From assembly GCA_964455685.1 (NCBI GenBank), contig CAYVZE010000049.1:1-19917 (forward strand): a DNA stretch of 19,917 nt. The letters run 5' to 3'. This DNA comes from ZC4RG30 sp964455685. Lineage in GTDB: Bacteria; Pseudomonadota; Gammaproteobacteria; Steroidobacterales; Steroidobacteraceae. The notes beneath the pieces are model-generated. The model saw nothing but the letters and a program-made list of their open reading frames with translations. It did no database searches and was not told the origin of the DNA. Made by a program: the position numbers and the translations under genes. Shown here piece after piece: positions 7,375-14,501 of the stretch (position 1 is the stretch's first letter; every line of letters begins with the position of its first letter).

Positions 7375-7402
7375 GCGCCGGGCGTTAGTTCGCATAGCGA
7401 TT

Positions 7403-7690
7403 TCAGGCCTGCACGTCCCGCAGCGAGGGATCGCGCGCAAAGCGGGCCAGCACGTACGAGCAGCTCGCCGACAGGCGGGTGCCGGAACCGCGCGCCCAGG
7501 CCGCTGCCGCGTCAAGCAGTCGCCCGGCCACGCCACCGCCGCGCAGTGAGGGGTGCACCCAGGTGTGGTCGATGAGCACATGGGATTCGCCCAGCCGGCG
7601 GTAGGTCATCTCCGCCATTCGCGCGCCGTCCTGCTCGATGAGGAAGGCCCCGCCCCCTGGGCGCTGCTGGTGCGTGATGTCCATGTCCAT
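7403..7690 (-). CDS. YjdJ-like small GNAT N-acetyltransferase
   Basis: The product is 95 aa, the normal size for the short Acetyltransf_CG family (PF14542; E. coli YjdJ, human NATD1). Visible family features are a beta pair with EQDGARMAEMTYRRLGE, then HVLIDHTWVHPSLRGGGVAGRLLDAAAAWAR, in which V-P-LRG-G-A--L is the acetyl-CoA pyrophosphate loop, and SCSYVLARFARDP at the end (usually PLCsYV). The substrate is unknown for the family. The frame extends upstream to about 7858, but that part overlaps opgH and is not family-like, so I take the ATG at 7690 (another at 7684). No strong ribosome site is visible. It lies 80 nt downstream of opgH on the same strand and may be read through from it. Confidence 0.85.
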   Translation of the reverse strand: MDMDITHQQRPGGGAFLIEQDGARMAEMTYRRLGESHVLIDHTWVHPSLRGGGVAGRLLDAAAAWARGSGTRLSASCSYVLARFARDPSLRDVQA

Positions 7691-7770
7691 GGGGCACGGA
7701 TAACAGAACCGGTGCCGGCGCGACAGGGGGAGCAGGGGCCGGGATGACGCTGCGGAAGACGAAGCGCGGC

Positions 7771-9912
7771 TCAGGCCGTTCGGCCGGCCAATGCCGCCAG
7801 CCGATGCAGCATCGCTGCATGCGCGGCCACCTGCAGGCGCTCCTCGGTCGTCAGCCACGCCAGCGCCTCCTGGAGCGAAGTGGCGTCTTCCAGCTTCTTC
7901 TGCGCAGTGAGCCGGGCAGCCACGGGCTGGCCGCGCGGCTCGAGCGGGGGCGGCGGGTTCACGCCGAGGTGGGCAGCCACCAGGGCCGGATCGCAGGCCA
8001 GCGCCGCCAGTCCATCCTCGGGCAGGGGTTCAGCCTGCGCCAGCAGCGCGTCGCGGCGCGCGACGATGGCCGGCGTGTCTTCTTCTTCGGGGATGCACAG
8101 CAGGCCGTGCCGCCCGAGCGCATTGCCCACAGCGGTGCTGCCCGACAGGCGCGACAGCGGCACCGCCAGCAGCATGCCGGCCAGCACCGGCGACAGCCAG
8201 GGCAGCAGCGGCGGCGCGAGCCATGCGAACAGCGCCGTGAGCAGCACGCCGGCCAGCGTGTGCCCCCAATGCATGCGCCAGGCCTCGCCCCAGCTGGCCG
8301 CGCCCTCGTCGCGGCGCTGCGAGGACCAGCCCGAATCCCGTCCCAGCAGGATCTCGGCCACCGAGCGGCTCTGCATCAGCATCATCACCGGCGCGTACAG
8401 CGCCGACAGCACCAGCTCCACCACCGTGCTGGCCACCATCTCGATGGTGCCGAGGGTGCGGTGCATGTGCAGCGAGAAGAAGGCCCGCAGGAAACCAATG
8501 GCCTTGGGCAGCAGCAGCACGCCCATGCAGAAGATGAACAGGTCGAGCATGCGCTCGGCATCGAAGCGCGGCCAGTTGGGGAAGAGCTGGATCTCGAGCG
8601 GGAAGTACTCGGGGTTGTGCAGGCCGGCCTGCACGGACAGCGCGAAGCTCAGCACCAGCATCACCAGCCACAGCGGCGAGGCCACGTAGCTCATGATGCC
8701 GAACGCCAGGTGCATGCGGCTGGGCATGGTCAGGCCGGAGGTGCCGAGCACCTTGGCATGCTGCAGGTTGCCCTGGGCCCAGCGCCGGTCACGCACGGCC
8801 AGGTCGATCAGCGACGGCGGGCTCTCTTCATAGGAGCCCAGTACCTTCGGCAGCATGCGTACTTTCCAGCCGCGGCGGCGCATCAGCGCGGCCTCCACGA
8901 AGTCGTGCGAGAGGATGTGGCCCCCGAAGGGCTTGCGGCCCGGCAGTTCGGGCAGCCCGCAGCTTTGCGCGAAGGCCGCCACGCGGATGATGGCGTTGTG
9001 GCCCCAGTAGTTGCCGTCGTTGCCGGACCAGGCCGCAAGGCCGCGCGCGATCACCGGCCCGTACATGCGGCCCGCGAACTGCTGCAGCCGCGCCAGCACG
9101 CTGCGCCGGCCCACCAGCAGGGGCACGGTCTGCAGCAGGCCGAGCTGCGGATCGGCGCACATGGCGCGCGCCAGCGTCATCAGCGTGTCGGCACTGAGCA
9201 GGCTGTCGGCGTCGAGCACCACCATGAAGTCGTAGCGAGCGCCCCAGCGCTCGACGAACTCCTGCACATTGCCCGACTTGCGCCCGATGTTGCGCCAGCG
9301 CCGGCGATACCACACCGGCATCACGCCGGCGAGGCGCTCGCGCAGGCGGGCGATGGCGATGGACTCGCTGATCCATGCATCGGGACGAGTGGAGTCCGAC
9401 AGCACGAAGATCTCGAACCCCCCGGCATGGCCGGCGGCTGCCAGTTCCTCGGCCATGGCCTGCAGGGCGGTGGTGGTCCGCAGCGGATCCTCGTTGTAGA
9501 TCGGCATCACCAGGGCGGTGCGCCGCTTCGCCACTTCGGACGGCGGCGCCAGCGGCGGGCGTCGCTGCGGCAGCAGGCCGGCCACGGATGCCGCGGCCGC
9601 CTGCGCGATCCACGCCAGCGTCAGCCCGAAGAACACGATCAGCGCCACCTGCAACGACGTCATGTCGTCGTTGCGCATGATGCCGATCATCTCGGTCACG
9701 CCGTAGGCGACGATGGCGATGGTGCCTGAAAGGGTCAGGGCACGTGCCAGCACGGCGCGGAAGTCCAGCTCCTCCATGAAGCTGGTGTCGGGGCGGCTGG
9801 AGAGATCCTGCACCGGCATCGCGAGCGGTGCCGGTGGCGGCATCGCGCCGCGCTGCCCGGCGGCAGCGTCGGCGGCGGATGGCATGACGCGGACGGCTAG
9901 CTGGCCGTCCAT
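7771..9912 (-). CDS. mdoH: Glucans biosynthesis glucosyltransferase OpgH (MdoH)
   Basis: The product is 713 aa. It is an inner-membrane, family-2 glycosyltransferase that makes the linear beta-1,2-glucan backbone of osmoregulated periplasmic glucans from UDP-glucose. There are two N-terminal membrane segments (about 57-75 and 88-112). The cytosolic catalytic domain begins VMPIYNEDP (135-143) and contains VVLDADS (DxD, Asp234/Asp236), SHDFVEA (Asp337) and RDRRWAQGN, the Q/RxxRW-type motif near 374-382. Several membrane spans follow in the C-terminal half (about 400-600), then a soluble tail. It is shorter than E. coli OpgH (847 aa), mainly at the N-terminus. The ATG at 9912 overlaps the end of opgG by 16 nt; a second ATG at 9885 is possible, and neither has a clear ribosome site, so coupling to opgG translation is likely. 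Confidence 0.96.
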   Translation of the reverse strand: MDGQLAVRVMPSAADAAAGQRGAMPPPAPLAMPVQDLSSRPDTSFMEELDFRAVLARALTLSGTIAIVAYGVTEMIGIMRNDDMTSLQVALIVFFGLTLAWIAQAAAASVAGLLPQRRPPLAPPSEVAKRRTALVMPIYNEDPLRTTTALQAMAEELAAAGHAGGFEIFVLSDSTRPDAWISESIAIARLRERLAGVMPVWYRRRWRNIGRKSGNVQEFVERWGARYDFMVVLDADSLLSADTLMTLARAMCADPQLGLLQTVPLLVGRRSVLARLQQFAGRMYGPVIARGLAAWSGNDGNYWGHNAIIRVAAFAQSCGLPELPGRKPFGGHILSHDFVEAALMRRRGWKVRMLPKVLGSYEESPPSLIDLAVRDRRWAQGNLQHAKVLGTSGLTMPSRMHLAFGIMSYVASPLWLVMLVLSFALSVQAGLHNPEYFPLEIQLFPNWPRFDAERMLDLFIFCMGVLLLPKAIGFLRAFFSLHMHRTLGTIEMVASTVVELVLSALYAPVMMLMQSRSVAEILLGRDSGWSSQRRDEGAASWGEAWRMHWGHTLAGVLLTALFAWLAPPLLPWLSPVLAGMLLAVPLSRLSGSTAVGNALGRHGLLCIPEEEDTPAIVARRDALLAQAEPLPEDGLAALACDPALVAAHLGVNPPPPLEPRGQPVAARLTAQKKLEDATSLQEALAWLTTEERLQVAAHAAMLHRLAALAGRTA

Positions 9913-11483
9913 CGATACAGCCAGGTCTCGCTCACCGGCTTCTCACCCTCGCGTACCTGGGCGCGGAACTCGATCAGCGGCGCGGAGCCGGGATCGAACT
10001 CGAAGCTGACCCGCAGTCCGCCGATGGAGGGATTCTCGTGCACCACCGGGTTGTACACGGTGCCGGCCGAGGCGTTGACGTCGAGCACCAGGCCCTCCGG
10101 CGAGCGGCCTGCGCCGGTGAGGTCGAGCACCACCAGGCGGCGGTCACCGCGCATGTTGGCGCCGATGCGGGTGGCCACGAAGCGTCCCAGCTCGCGCTCC
10201 ACCAGCGATTCCGCCGTCCACAGCAGGCGGTAGGAACCGGAGTGGGGCTGGCCCGCCGGCAGCACCTGCGTGGGCTGCCAGAAGGCGACGATGTTGTCAT
10301 TGGCCTCGGTGCGGGTGGGAATCTCCACCAGCTTCAGCATGCCGCGCGCGGGACCGCCTTCCTCGTCGGGAAACTCCACCCAGGCGCTGGGCCGGCGCTC
10401 ATAGCGGGCCTCCAGGTCCTGGAAGTCGGAGAACAGCCGCGCGCGCTGCATCAGGCCGAAGGCCTTCGGCCGCTCGCTGGTGAAGGCCGAGATCTGCAGC
10501 GTGGCCGGATTGGCCAGGTGGCGCCACACTTCCTCGCCGGCGGAGCTGACGAACATCAGCCCGTCGGAATCGTGGGCGCGCGGGCGGAAGTCATCGAAGC
10601 GCGAGCGGTTCGACGGGTCGAACAGGAACATCGAGGTCAGCGGCGCGATGCCCACGCTGCGCAGGTCGGTGCGCGGGAACAGCGTGTAGCTGACGTCCAT
10701 GCGCGTCTCGCGGCTGGCGGCGATCACGAACTTGTAGGCGCCGGTCACCGACGGGCTGTCGAGCAGCGCATGCACGGTGATCGAGCGGGCATTGCGTCGC
10801 GGCTTCTCGATCCAGAAATGCGTGAAGTTGGGGAACTCCTCGCCTTCGGGATCGCCGGTGCGCAGCGCCAGCCCGCGCGCCGACAGGCCGTAGTTCTGCC
10901 CGCGGCCTACGGCGCGGAAATAGCTGGCCCCCTGGAAGACCACGAACTCGTCCCAGTAGCTGTTGGAGTTCAGGCGCGAGCGCAGGCGGAAGCCCGAGAT
11001 GGACAGCGCCTTGTCGCGCAGCTCATCGGGAAAGCCGGGAGCGAGGTCGAACAGCCCCGGTTCCGGCAGGATCTCATGCACCTCGCCGTCCTCGACCACC
11101 GATACCCTGACCGGCGTCCGGTAGATGGAGCCGGCGGGCAGCACATCCAGGCGGAAGGGCAGCGGTTCGTCCGACCAGAAGGCGCGCTCCGGCGGAAAGC
11201 GGATGTCGCGGTACTGGTCGTAGCCCAGCTTCTCCAGGCCGGGGGTGATCGAACCGGGCGGGACATAGGGTTCTGCGGCCAGGCGGCGTGCGATCTCCAG
11301 CACGTCGTCGGCGTCGAAGCCGTCGGTGGTGACGGTCTCGAGGAGGGGGGCGGGAATGGCCGCCTCGGCGGGCGCCGGGGCCTCCGATTTTGCGTTGCGG
11401 CCCATCAGCACTGCGGCGGGAATGGCAAGCATGGCCAGCGACAGCGCCAGCGTCACATGGCCTGCCAGGCGTCGTTGGTTCAC
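9897..11483 (-). CDS. mdoG: Glucan biosynthesis protein OpgG (MdoG)
   Basis: From the GTG at 11483 the product is 528 aa, close to the usual 510-550. The N-terminus VNQRRLAGH then VTLALSLAMLAIPAAVL is a signal peptide or membrane anchor. The MdoG domain (PF04349) spans about residue 55 to the end, with family stretches such as EIARRLAAEPYVPP, LGYDQYRDIRFPPERAFW, SYFRAVGRGQNYGLSARGLAL, EEFPNFTHFWIEKP, FLFDPSNRSRFDDFRPRAHDSDGL and WRHLANP. OpgG is periplasmic and acts on the glucan backbone made by OpgH; recent work on the family shows beta-1,2-glucanase-type activity. The start is chosen because AGGAAG lies 6 nt upstream (11490-11495). The frame opens up to a TTG at 11609, but that extension has no family similarity. 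OpgD is the alternative paralogue; the opgH neighbour favours OpgG. Confidence 0.93.
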   Translation of the reverse strand: MNQRRLAGHVTLALSLAMLAIPAAVLMGRNAKSEAPAPAEAAIPAPLLETVTTDGFDADDVLEIARRLAAEPYVPPGSITPGLEKLGYDQYRDIRFPPERAFWSDEPLPFRLDVLPAGSIYRTPVRVSVVEDGEVHEILPEPGLFDLAPGFPDELRDKALSISGFRLRSRLNSNSYWDEFVVFQGASYFRAVGRGQNYGLSARGLALRTGDPEGEEFPNFTHFWIEKPRRNARSITVHALLDSPSVTGAYKFVIAASRETRMDVSYTLFPRTDLRSVGIAPLTSMFLFDPSNRSRFDDFRPRAHDSDGLMFVSSAGEEVWRHLANPATLQISAFTSERPKAFGLMQRARLFSDFQDLEARYERRPSAWVEFPDEEGGPARGMLKLVEIPTRTEANDNIVAFWQPTQVLPAGQPHSGSYRLLWTAESLVERELGRFVATRIGANMRGDRRLVVLDLTGAGRSPEGLVLDVNASAGTVYNPVVHENPSIGGLRVSFEFDPGSAPLIEFRAQVREGEKPVSETWLYRWTAS

Positions 11484-11702
11484 GGTTTTCTTCCTGCGCA
11501 AGCGGGGGACACTGCCACCCACGATGGGGTCGGGGGCGCGCAGAATCAACGTGTCGCAGCCTGCATACTCAATAGGAGTCGTCCGACATGCGAAGCTGGC
11601 GATTTCCAATGATTGTCTGCAGCAGAAACTGGCAGGTCACGCGGGCGTGCGGGTTAGACTCGCCCACCGGCTCCACACGGGAATAACAAAGAGAAGGGGA
11701 AG
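11484..11702. promoter_or_regulatory. Divergent intergenic region between opgG and aldehyde dehydrogenase
   Basis: This 219-nt gap must hold the promoters for the leftward opgGH group and the rightward aldehyde dehydrogenase. On the plus strand TTAGACT (11654-11660) is a possible -10 element 43 nt before the ATG, but no good -35 is visible. The dehydrogenase has a clear purine-rich ribosome site (GAGAAGGGGAAG, 11691-11702) immediately before its ATG at 11703. The leftward promoter is unresolved; a less GC-rich stretch near 11560-11620 is the likeliest place. I see no RNA gene here. Confidence 0.4.
11490..11495 (-). promoter_or_regulatory. Ribosome binding site deciding the opgG GTG start
   Basis: On the minus strand AGGAAG is followed by six bases and then GTG (11483-11481). 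This places translation initiation of opgG about 126 nt downstream of the longest possible frame start. Confidence 0.6.
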
Positions 11703-13157
11703 ATGTCCGGCGCCATCAACATCCGTCATCAAGACAGGCTTTTCATCGGCGGCCAGTGGGTGGAACCCTCCACCAGCGATCGCATCCCGCTGGTCAACCC
11801 GGCCACCGAGGAAGTGTTCACCGAGGTGGCCGAGGCCCGCGAGGCCGACATGGACCGTGCGGTCGCCGCAGCACGCGAAGCCTTCGACAACGGCCCGTGG
11901 CCGCGCATGAGCCATGCCGAGCGTGGCGCCAGGGTGGCCGAGCTGGCGCAGCTCCTGGCGGCGCGTCACGGCGAACTGGCGGCCGCGTGGACCCGGCAGA
12001 TGGGCGGCGTGGCCAGCTTCGCGCCCAATGTGGTCAACGGCGGCACCTTCCAGCTGCAGTATTTCGCGAGCCTCGCGACCACCTGGCCCTTCGAGGTCCG
12101 CCAGCCGGCATCGATGGGCAACGGCAAGGCCATCATCGTGCGCGAGCCCGTGGGCGTGGTGGCCGCCATCGCACCATGGAATGCGCCCTACGCCATCATG
12201 GCGCAGAAGATCGCACCGGCACTGGTGGCCGGCTGCACGGTGATCATGAAGCCCTCGCCGGAGACGCCGCTGGAGGCCTACATCATCGCCGAGTGCGCAG
12301 AGCAGGCCGGCTTCCCGCCGGGCGTGATCAACCTGGTGCCGGCGCATCGCGAGGCCTCCGATCACCTGGTACGCAACCCGGGCGTGGACAAGGTCGGCTT
12401 CACCGGCAGCACGGCGGCGGGCCGGCGCATCGCCAGCGTCTGCGGCGAGCGGATCGCGCGCGTCACGCTGGAGCTGGGCGGCAAGTCCGCTGCGCTGGTG
12501 CTGGATGACTTCCCGGTCGAGCAGGCTGCCGCCATCCTCACCGGCACCATCTGCACCATGAGCGGCCAGGTGTGCGCCACGCTGTCGCGCGTGATCGTGT
12601 CGCAGCACCGTTACCGGCAGCTCGCGGACGCCATCGTGGCCGAGATGGCGAAAATCAAGGTCGGCGACCCGGACGACCCGTCGACTGTGATGGGTCCGCT
12701 GGCCATGAAGCGCCAGCTCGAGCGCGTGAAGGGCTACGTGGCCAGTGGCCTGGAGCAGGGCGCGAAGCTGGCCTGCGGCGGCCGCCAGCCACCGCACCTG
12801 GCACGCGGCTTCTACTTTGAACCCACGCTGTTCACCGACGTGGACAACCGCATGGTGATTGCGCAGGAGGAGATCTTCGGCCCGGTGATCTCGCTGATCG
12901 CCTGCAAGGACGAGGACGATGCGGTGCGCATCGCCAATGACTCCATCTATGGCCTCAACGGCGCGGTGTTCACGCCCGACGCGGAGAAGGCCTACCGCGT
13001 CGGCCGCCGCCTGCGCACCGGCTGCGTGGGCCAGAACGGGCTGCGGATGGACTTCATGGCGCCCTACGGCGGCTTCAAGCAGTCCGGCATCGGCCGCGAG
13101 GGCGGGCCGGAGAATTTCCTCGCCTACACCGAAACCAAGACCATCCTGACCGATTGA
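11703..13157 (+). CDS. NAD(P)+-dependent aldehyde dehydrogenase
   Basis: The product is 484 aa, the usual length for the ALDH superfamily. It oxidises an aldehyde to the carboxylate using NAD(P)+. The key residues are in place: PWN with Asn160 (oxyanion), KPSPETP with Lys183 (cofactor), GFTGSTAAG (232-240, cofactor loop), LELGGKSA with Glu257 (general base), SGQVC with the catalytic Cys291, and EEIFGPV with Glu390 (nicotinamide ribose). The C-terminus YGGFKQSGIGREGGPENFLAYTETKTI is typical of the broad betaine/phenylacetaldehyde/medium-chain aldehyde group. The exact substrate cannot be read from the sequence and no pathway partner is adjacent. The ATG at 11703 has a strong ribosome site. It is monocistronic by layout: divergent from opgG, and followed by a hairpin-rich gap. 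Confidence 0.95.
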   Translation: MSGAINIRHQDRLFIGGQWVEPSTSDRIPLVNPATEEVFTEVAEAREADMDRAVAAAREAFDNGPWPRMSHAERGARVAELAQLLAARHGELAAAWTRQMGGVASFAPNVVNGGTFQLQYFASLATTWPFEVRQPASMGNGKAIIVREPVGVVAAIAPWNAPYAIMAQKIAPALVAGCTVIMKPSPETPLEAYIIAECAEQAGFPPGVINLVPAHREASDHLVRNPGVDKVGFTGSTAAGRRIASVCGERIARVTLELGGKSAALVLDDFPVEQAAAILTGTICTMSGQVCATLSRVIVSQHRYRQLADAIVAEMAKIKVGDPDDPSTVMGPLAMKRQLERVKGYVASGLEQGAKLACGGRQPPHLARGFYFEPTLFTDVDNRMVIAQEEIFGPVISLIACKDEDDAVRIANDSIYGLNGAVFTPDAEKAYRVGRRLRTGCVGQNGLRMDFMAPYGGFKQSGIGREGGPENFLAYTETKTILTD

Positions 13158-13173
13158 GGCATGTGCCGGGGCG

Positions 13174-13213
13174 CGGGCCGGGGTCCGGCGCCGGCCGTGC
13201 CCCTCCCGGCCCG
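13174..13213 (+). terminator. GC-rich stem-loop after the aldehyde dehydrogenase gene
   Basis: Bases 13174-13182 and 13205-13213 are perfect 9-bp inverted arms (CGGGCCGGG / CCCGGCCCG). A self-complementary CCGGCGCCGG (13185-13194) lies inside the loop. It starts 17 nt after the dehydrogenase stop. There is no T-run after it, so termination is inferred from position and stem strength only. Confidence 0.4.
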
Positions 13214-13216
13214 GCT

Positions 13217-13248
13217 AGGGGAAACCCTGAAAAGCCGCGTGAGCGGCT
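13217..13248. repeat. Two adjacent tetraloop hairpins, possible REP-like element
   Basis: Two small perfect hairpins sit side by side. AGGG-GAAA-CCCT is at 13217-13228. AGCCGC-GTGA-GCGGCT is at 13233-13248. Both loops are of the GNRA type on the plus strand. Read on the minus strand, the second hairpin is preceded by GTGGG and gives GTGGGAGCCGCTCACGCGGC, which has the GGAG-plus-imperfect-palindrome look of gammaproteobacterial REP elements. Only one copy is present in this window, so repetition cannot be shown here. Confidence 0.4.
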
Positions 13249-13358
13249 CCCACTAAATAAGGAGAGCCCGCCCGATCCGGCCCGTGGCCCCGCCTGCCCT
13301 GGCGGAAATGTGCGCCAGCAGGCAGCTTCTGCCGGGGGCGGCCCTTACCTTTCGCCCC

Positions 13359-14411
13359 ATGCGTTCCCTCTTCTTCTGGCGAAAGAAAGAACCCCATGCT
13401 GCCCTCGTGCAGGCGGCCGTGGCGGGGACCTCTGGCGCGGCTTCCCAGGTGGCCCAGCCCGAGCCCGAGGAGGCGGCCGCGCCGTCCACCCGGCCACTGT
13501 CCCTGCAGCGCCTGGTCTATGCCGTGGCACTGAGCGACCCGCGTGCCGCGGACATGGACGCGCGCCCGGATGCGGCGCACGTGCAGCTCATGCTCGAGGC
13601 CAGCGCGACCATCGCGCGCGTGGGGGCCGAGCCGCGCTATACGCCCAGCCGTCCTTCGCTGCTGCCGCAGATCATGGAGATGCTCAACGACGAGGAGGCC
13701 TCGCTGCGGGCGCTCTCCGGCATGGTCTCGCAGGATCCGCAGCTCACCGGCGACCTGCTGCGCACGGCCAACAGTCCCCTCTATCGCGTCTCCGCCCAGC
13801 CGGTGGAGAGCATCGAACGGGCCACTTCGCTGCTTGGCACCCACGGCATCCGCATGCTGGTGGCCTCGCGCCTGCTGCGCCCGCTGGCCGGTGCCGACAG
13901 CAAGCTGGGCCACTTCGGCGAAGTGATCTGGGACCACTCGCTGTACAGCGCATCGGCCGCCGAGGCCTGGGCCGGCCGCAGCCAGGATGCCGATCCCTTC
14001 ACTGCCCACCTGCTGGCGCTGCTGCATGGCGTGGGCGCAGTGGCCGTGTACCGCGTGATCAACGACCTCTACCTGCAGCGGCCCGGACTCGAGCGCGACA
14101 TCCCGGCTATTGCCGGTGCGCTGCACGCCAACGCCGCGGTGACCGCGGCGCGCATCGCCGCCAACTGGGGCCTGTCCGAGCGCAGCCGCCAGGCGCTGGA
14201 GTCGCAGTCCTCCGCCGCACCGGTGGGCGGTCCTGCCGGCCTGACGCGTGCGCTGCAGTTCGGCCTGCTGGCCGGTGCGGCCACGGCGCTGTGTCGCCAT
14301 CGCCTGCTGTCAGAGGAGAATGCGCTGAAGCAGCTGGAAGCCAGCGGCTTCGGCGGCCCCGTTGCCGCACGGGTGTGGGACCGCCTTGCCCTGGCGTACA
14401 TCCGCCACTGA
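13359..14411 (+). CDS. HDOD domain protein
   Basis: From the ATG at 13359 the product is 350 aa. The first 95 residues are low-complexity, with an Ala/Pro/Glu-rich linker. The HDOD domain spans about 96-290: RPSLLPQIMEMLNDEEASLRALSGMVSQDPQLTGDLLRTANSPLY, then IERATSLLGTHGIRMLV, WDHS (191-194) and LLHGVGAVAVY (221-231). The HD metal-site motif of true HD hydrolases is replaced by HG (His223, Gly224), as usual for HDOD, which is a non-enzymatic output or signalling module often tied to c-di-GMP and two-component circuits. The frame is open up to 13284 with an earlier ATG at 13308; MRSLFFWRKK at 13359 is the most natural start, though no strong ribosome site is visible. It lies upstream of two sensor kinases on the same strand. 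Confidence 0.85.
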   Translation: MRSLFFWRKKEPHAALVQAAVAGTSGAASQVAQPEPEEAAAPSTRPLSLQRLVYAVALSDPRAADMDARPDAAHVQLMLEASATIARVGAEPRYTPSRPSLLPQIMEMLNDEEASLRALSGMVSQDPQLTGDLLRTANSPLYRVSAQPVESIERATSLLGTHGIRMLVASRLLRPLAGADSKLGHFGEVIWDHSLYSASAAEAWAGRSQDADPFTAHLLALLHGVGAVAVYRVINDLYLQRPGLERDIPAIAGALHANAAVTAARIAANWGLSERSRQALESQSSAAPVGGPAGLTRALQFGLLAGAATALCRHRLLSEENALKQLEASGFGGPVAARVWDRLALAYIRH

Positions 14412-14421
14412 TCCCTTCCTG

Positions 14422-14445
14422 TCCCGGCTGCATGCGCAGCCCGGA
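14422..14445 (+). terminator. Stem-loop downstream of the HDOD gene
   Basis: Bases 14422-14431 pair with 14436-14445 over 10 positions with one mismatch (core GGCTGC/GCAGCC) around a 4-nt ATGC loop. The stem begins 11 nt after the HDOD stop and is followed by a short pyrimidine stretch (GTTCCTGT), not a true T-run. It could be a weak terminator that separates HDOD from the kinase gene. Confidence 0.4.
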
Positions 14446-14501
14446 CGTTCCTGTGCGACGTGCGCCTGGCCGGCCCGCAGACCGCTGGCGCGGCAGGTGC
14501 G

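Noticed and set aside
7691..7858. N-terminal extension of the GNAT frame
   Set aside because: It overlaps opgH, is Ala/Ser/Arg-rich and is not part of the short YjdJ-like family; the ATG at 7690 gives the normal length.
11484..11609. N-terminal extension of opgG to the TTG at 11609
   Set aside because: No ribosome site and no signal-peptide character there. GTG at 11483 has AGGAAG at good spacing and leads straight into the hydrophobic segment.
10038..11612. Long plus-strand open frame opposite opgG
   Set aside because: Shadow of opgG, whose protein matches the MdoG family along its length.
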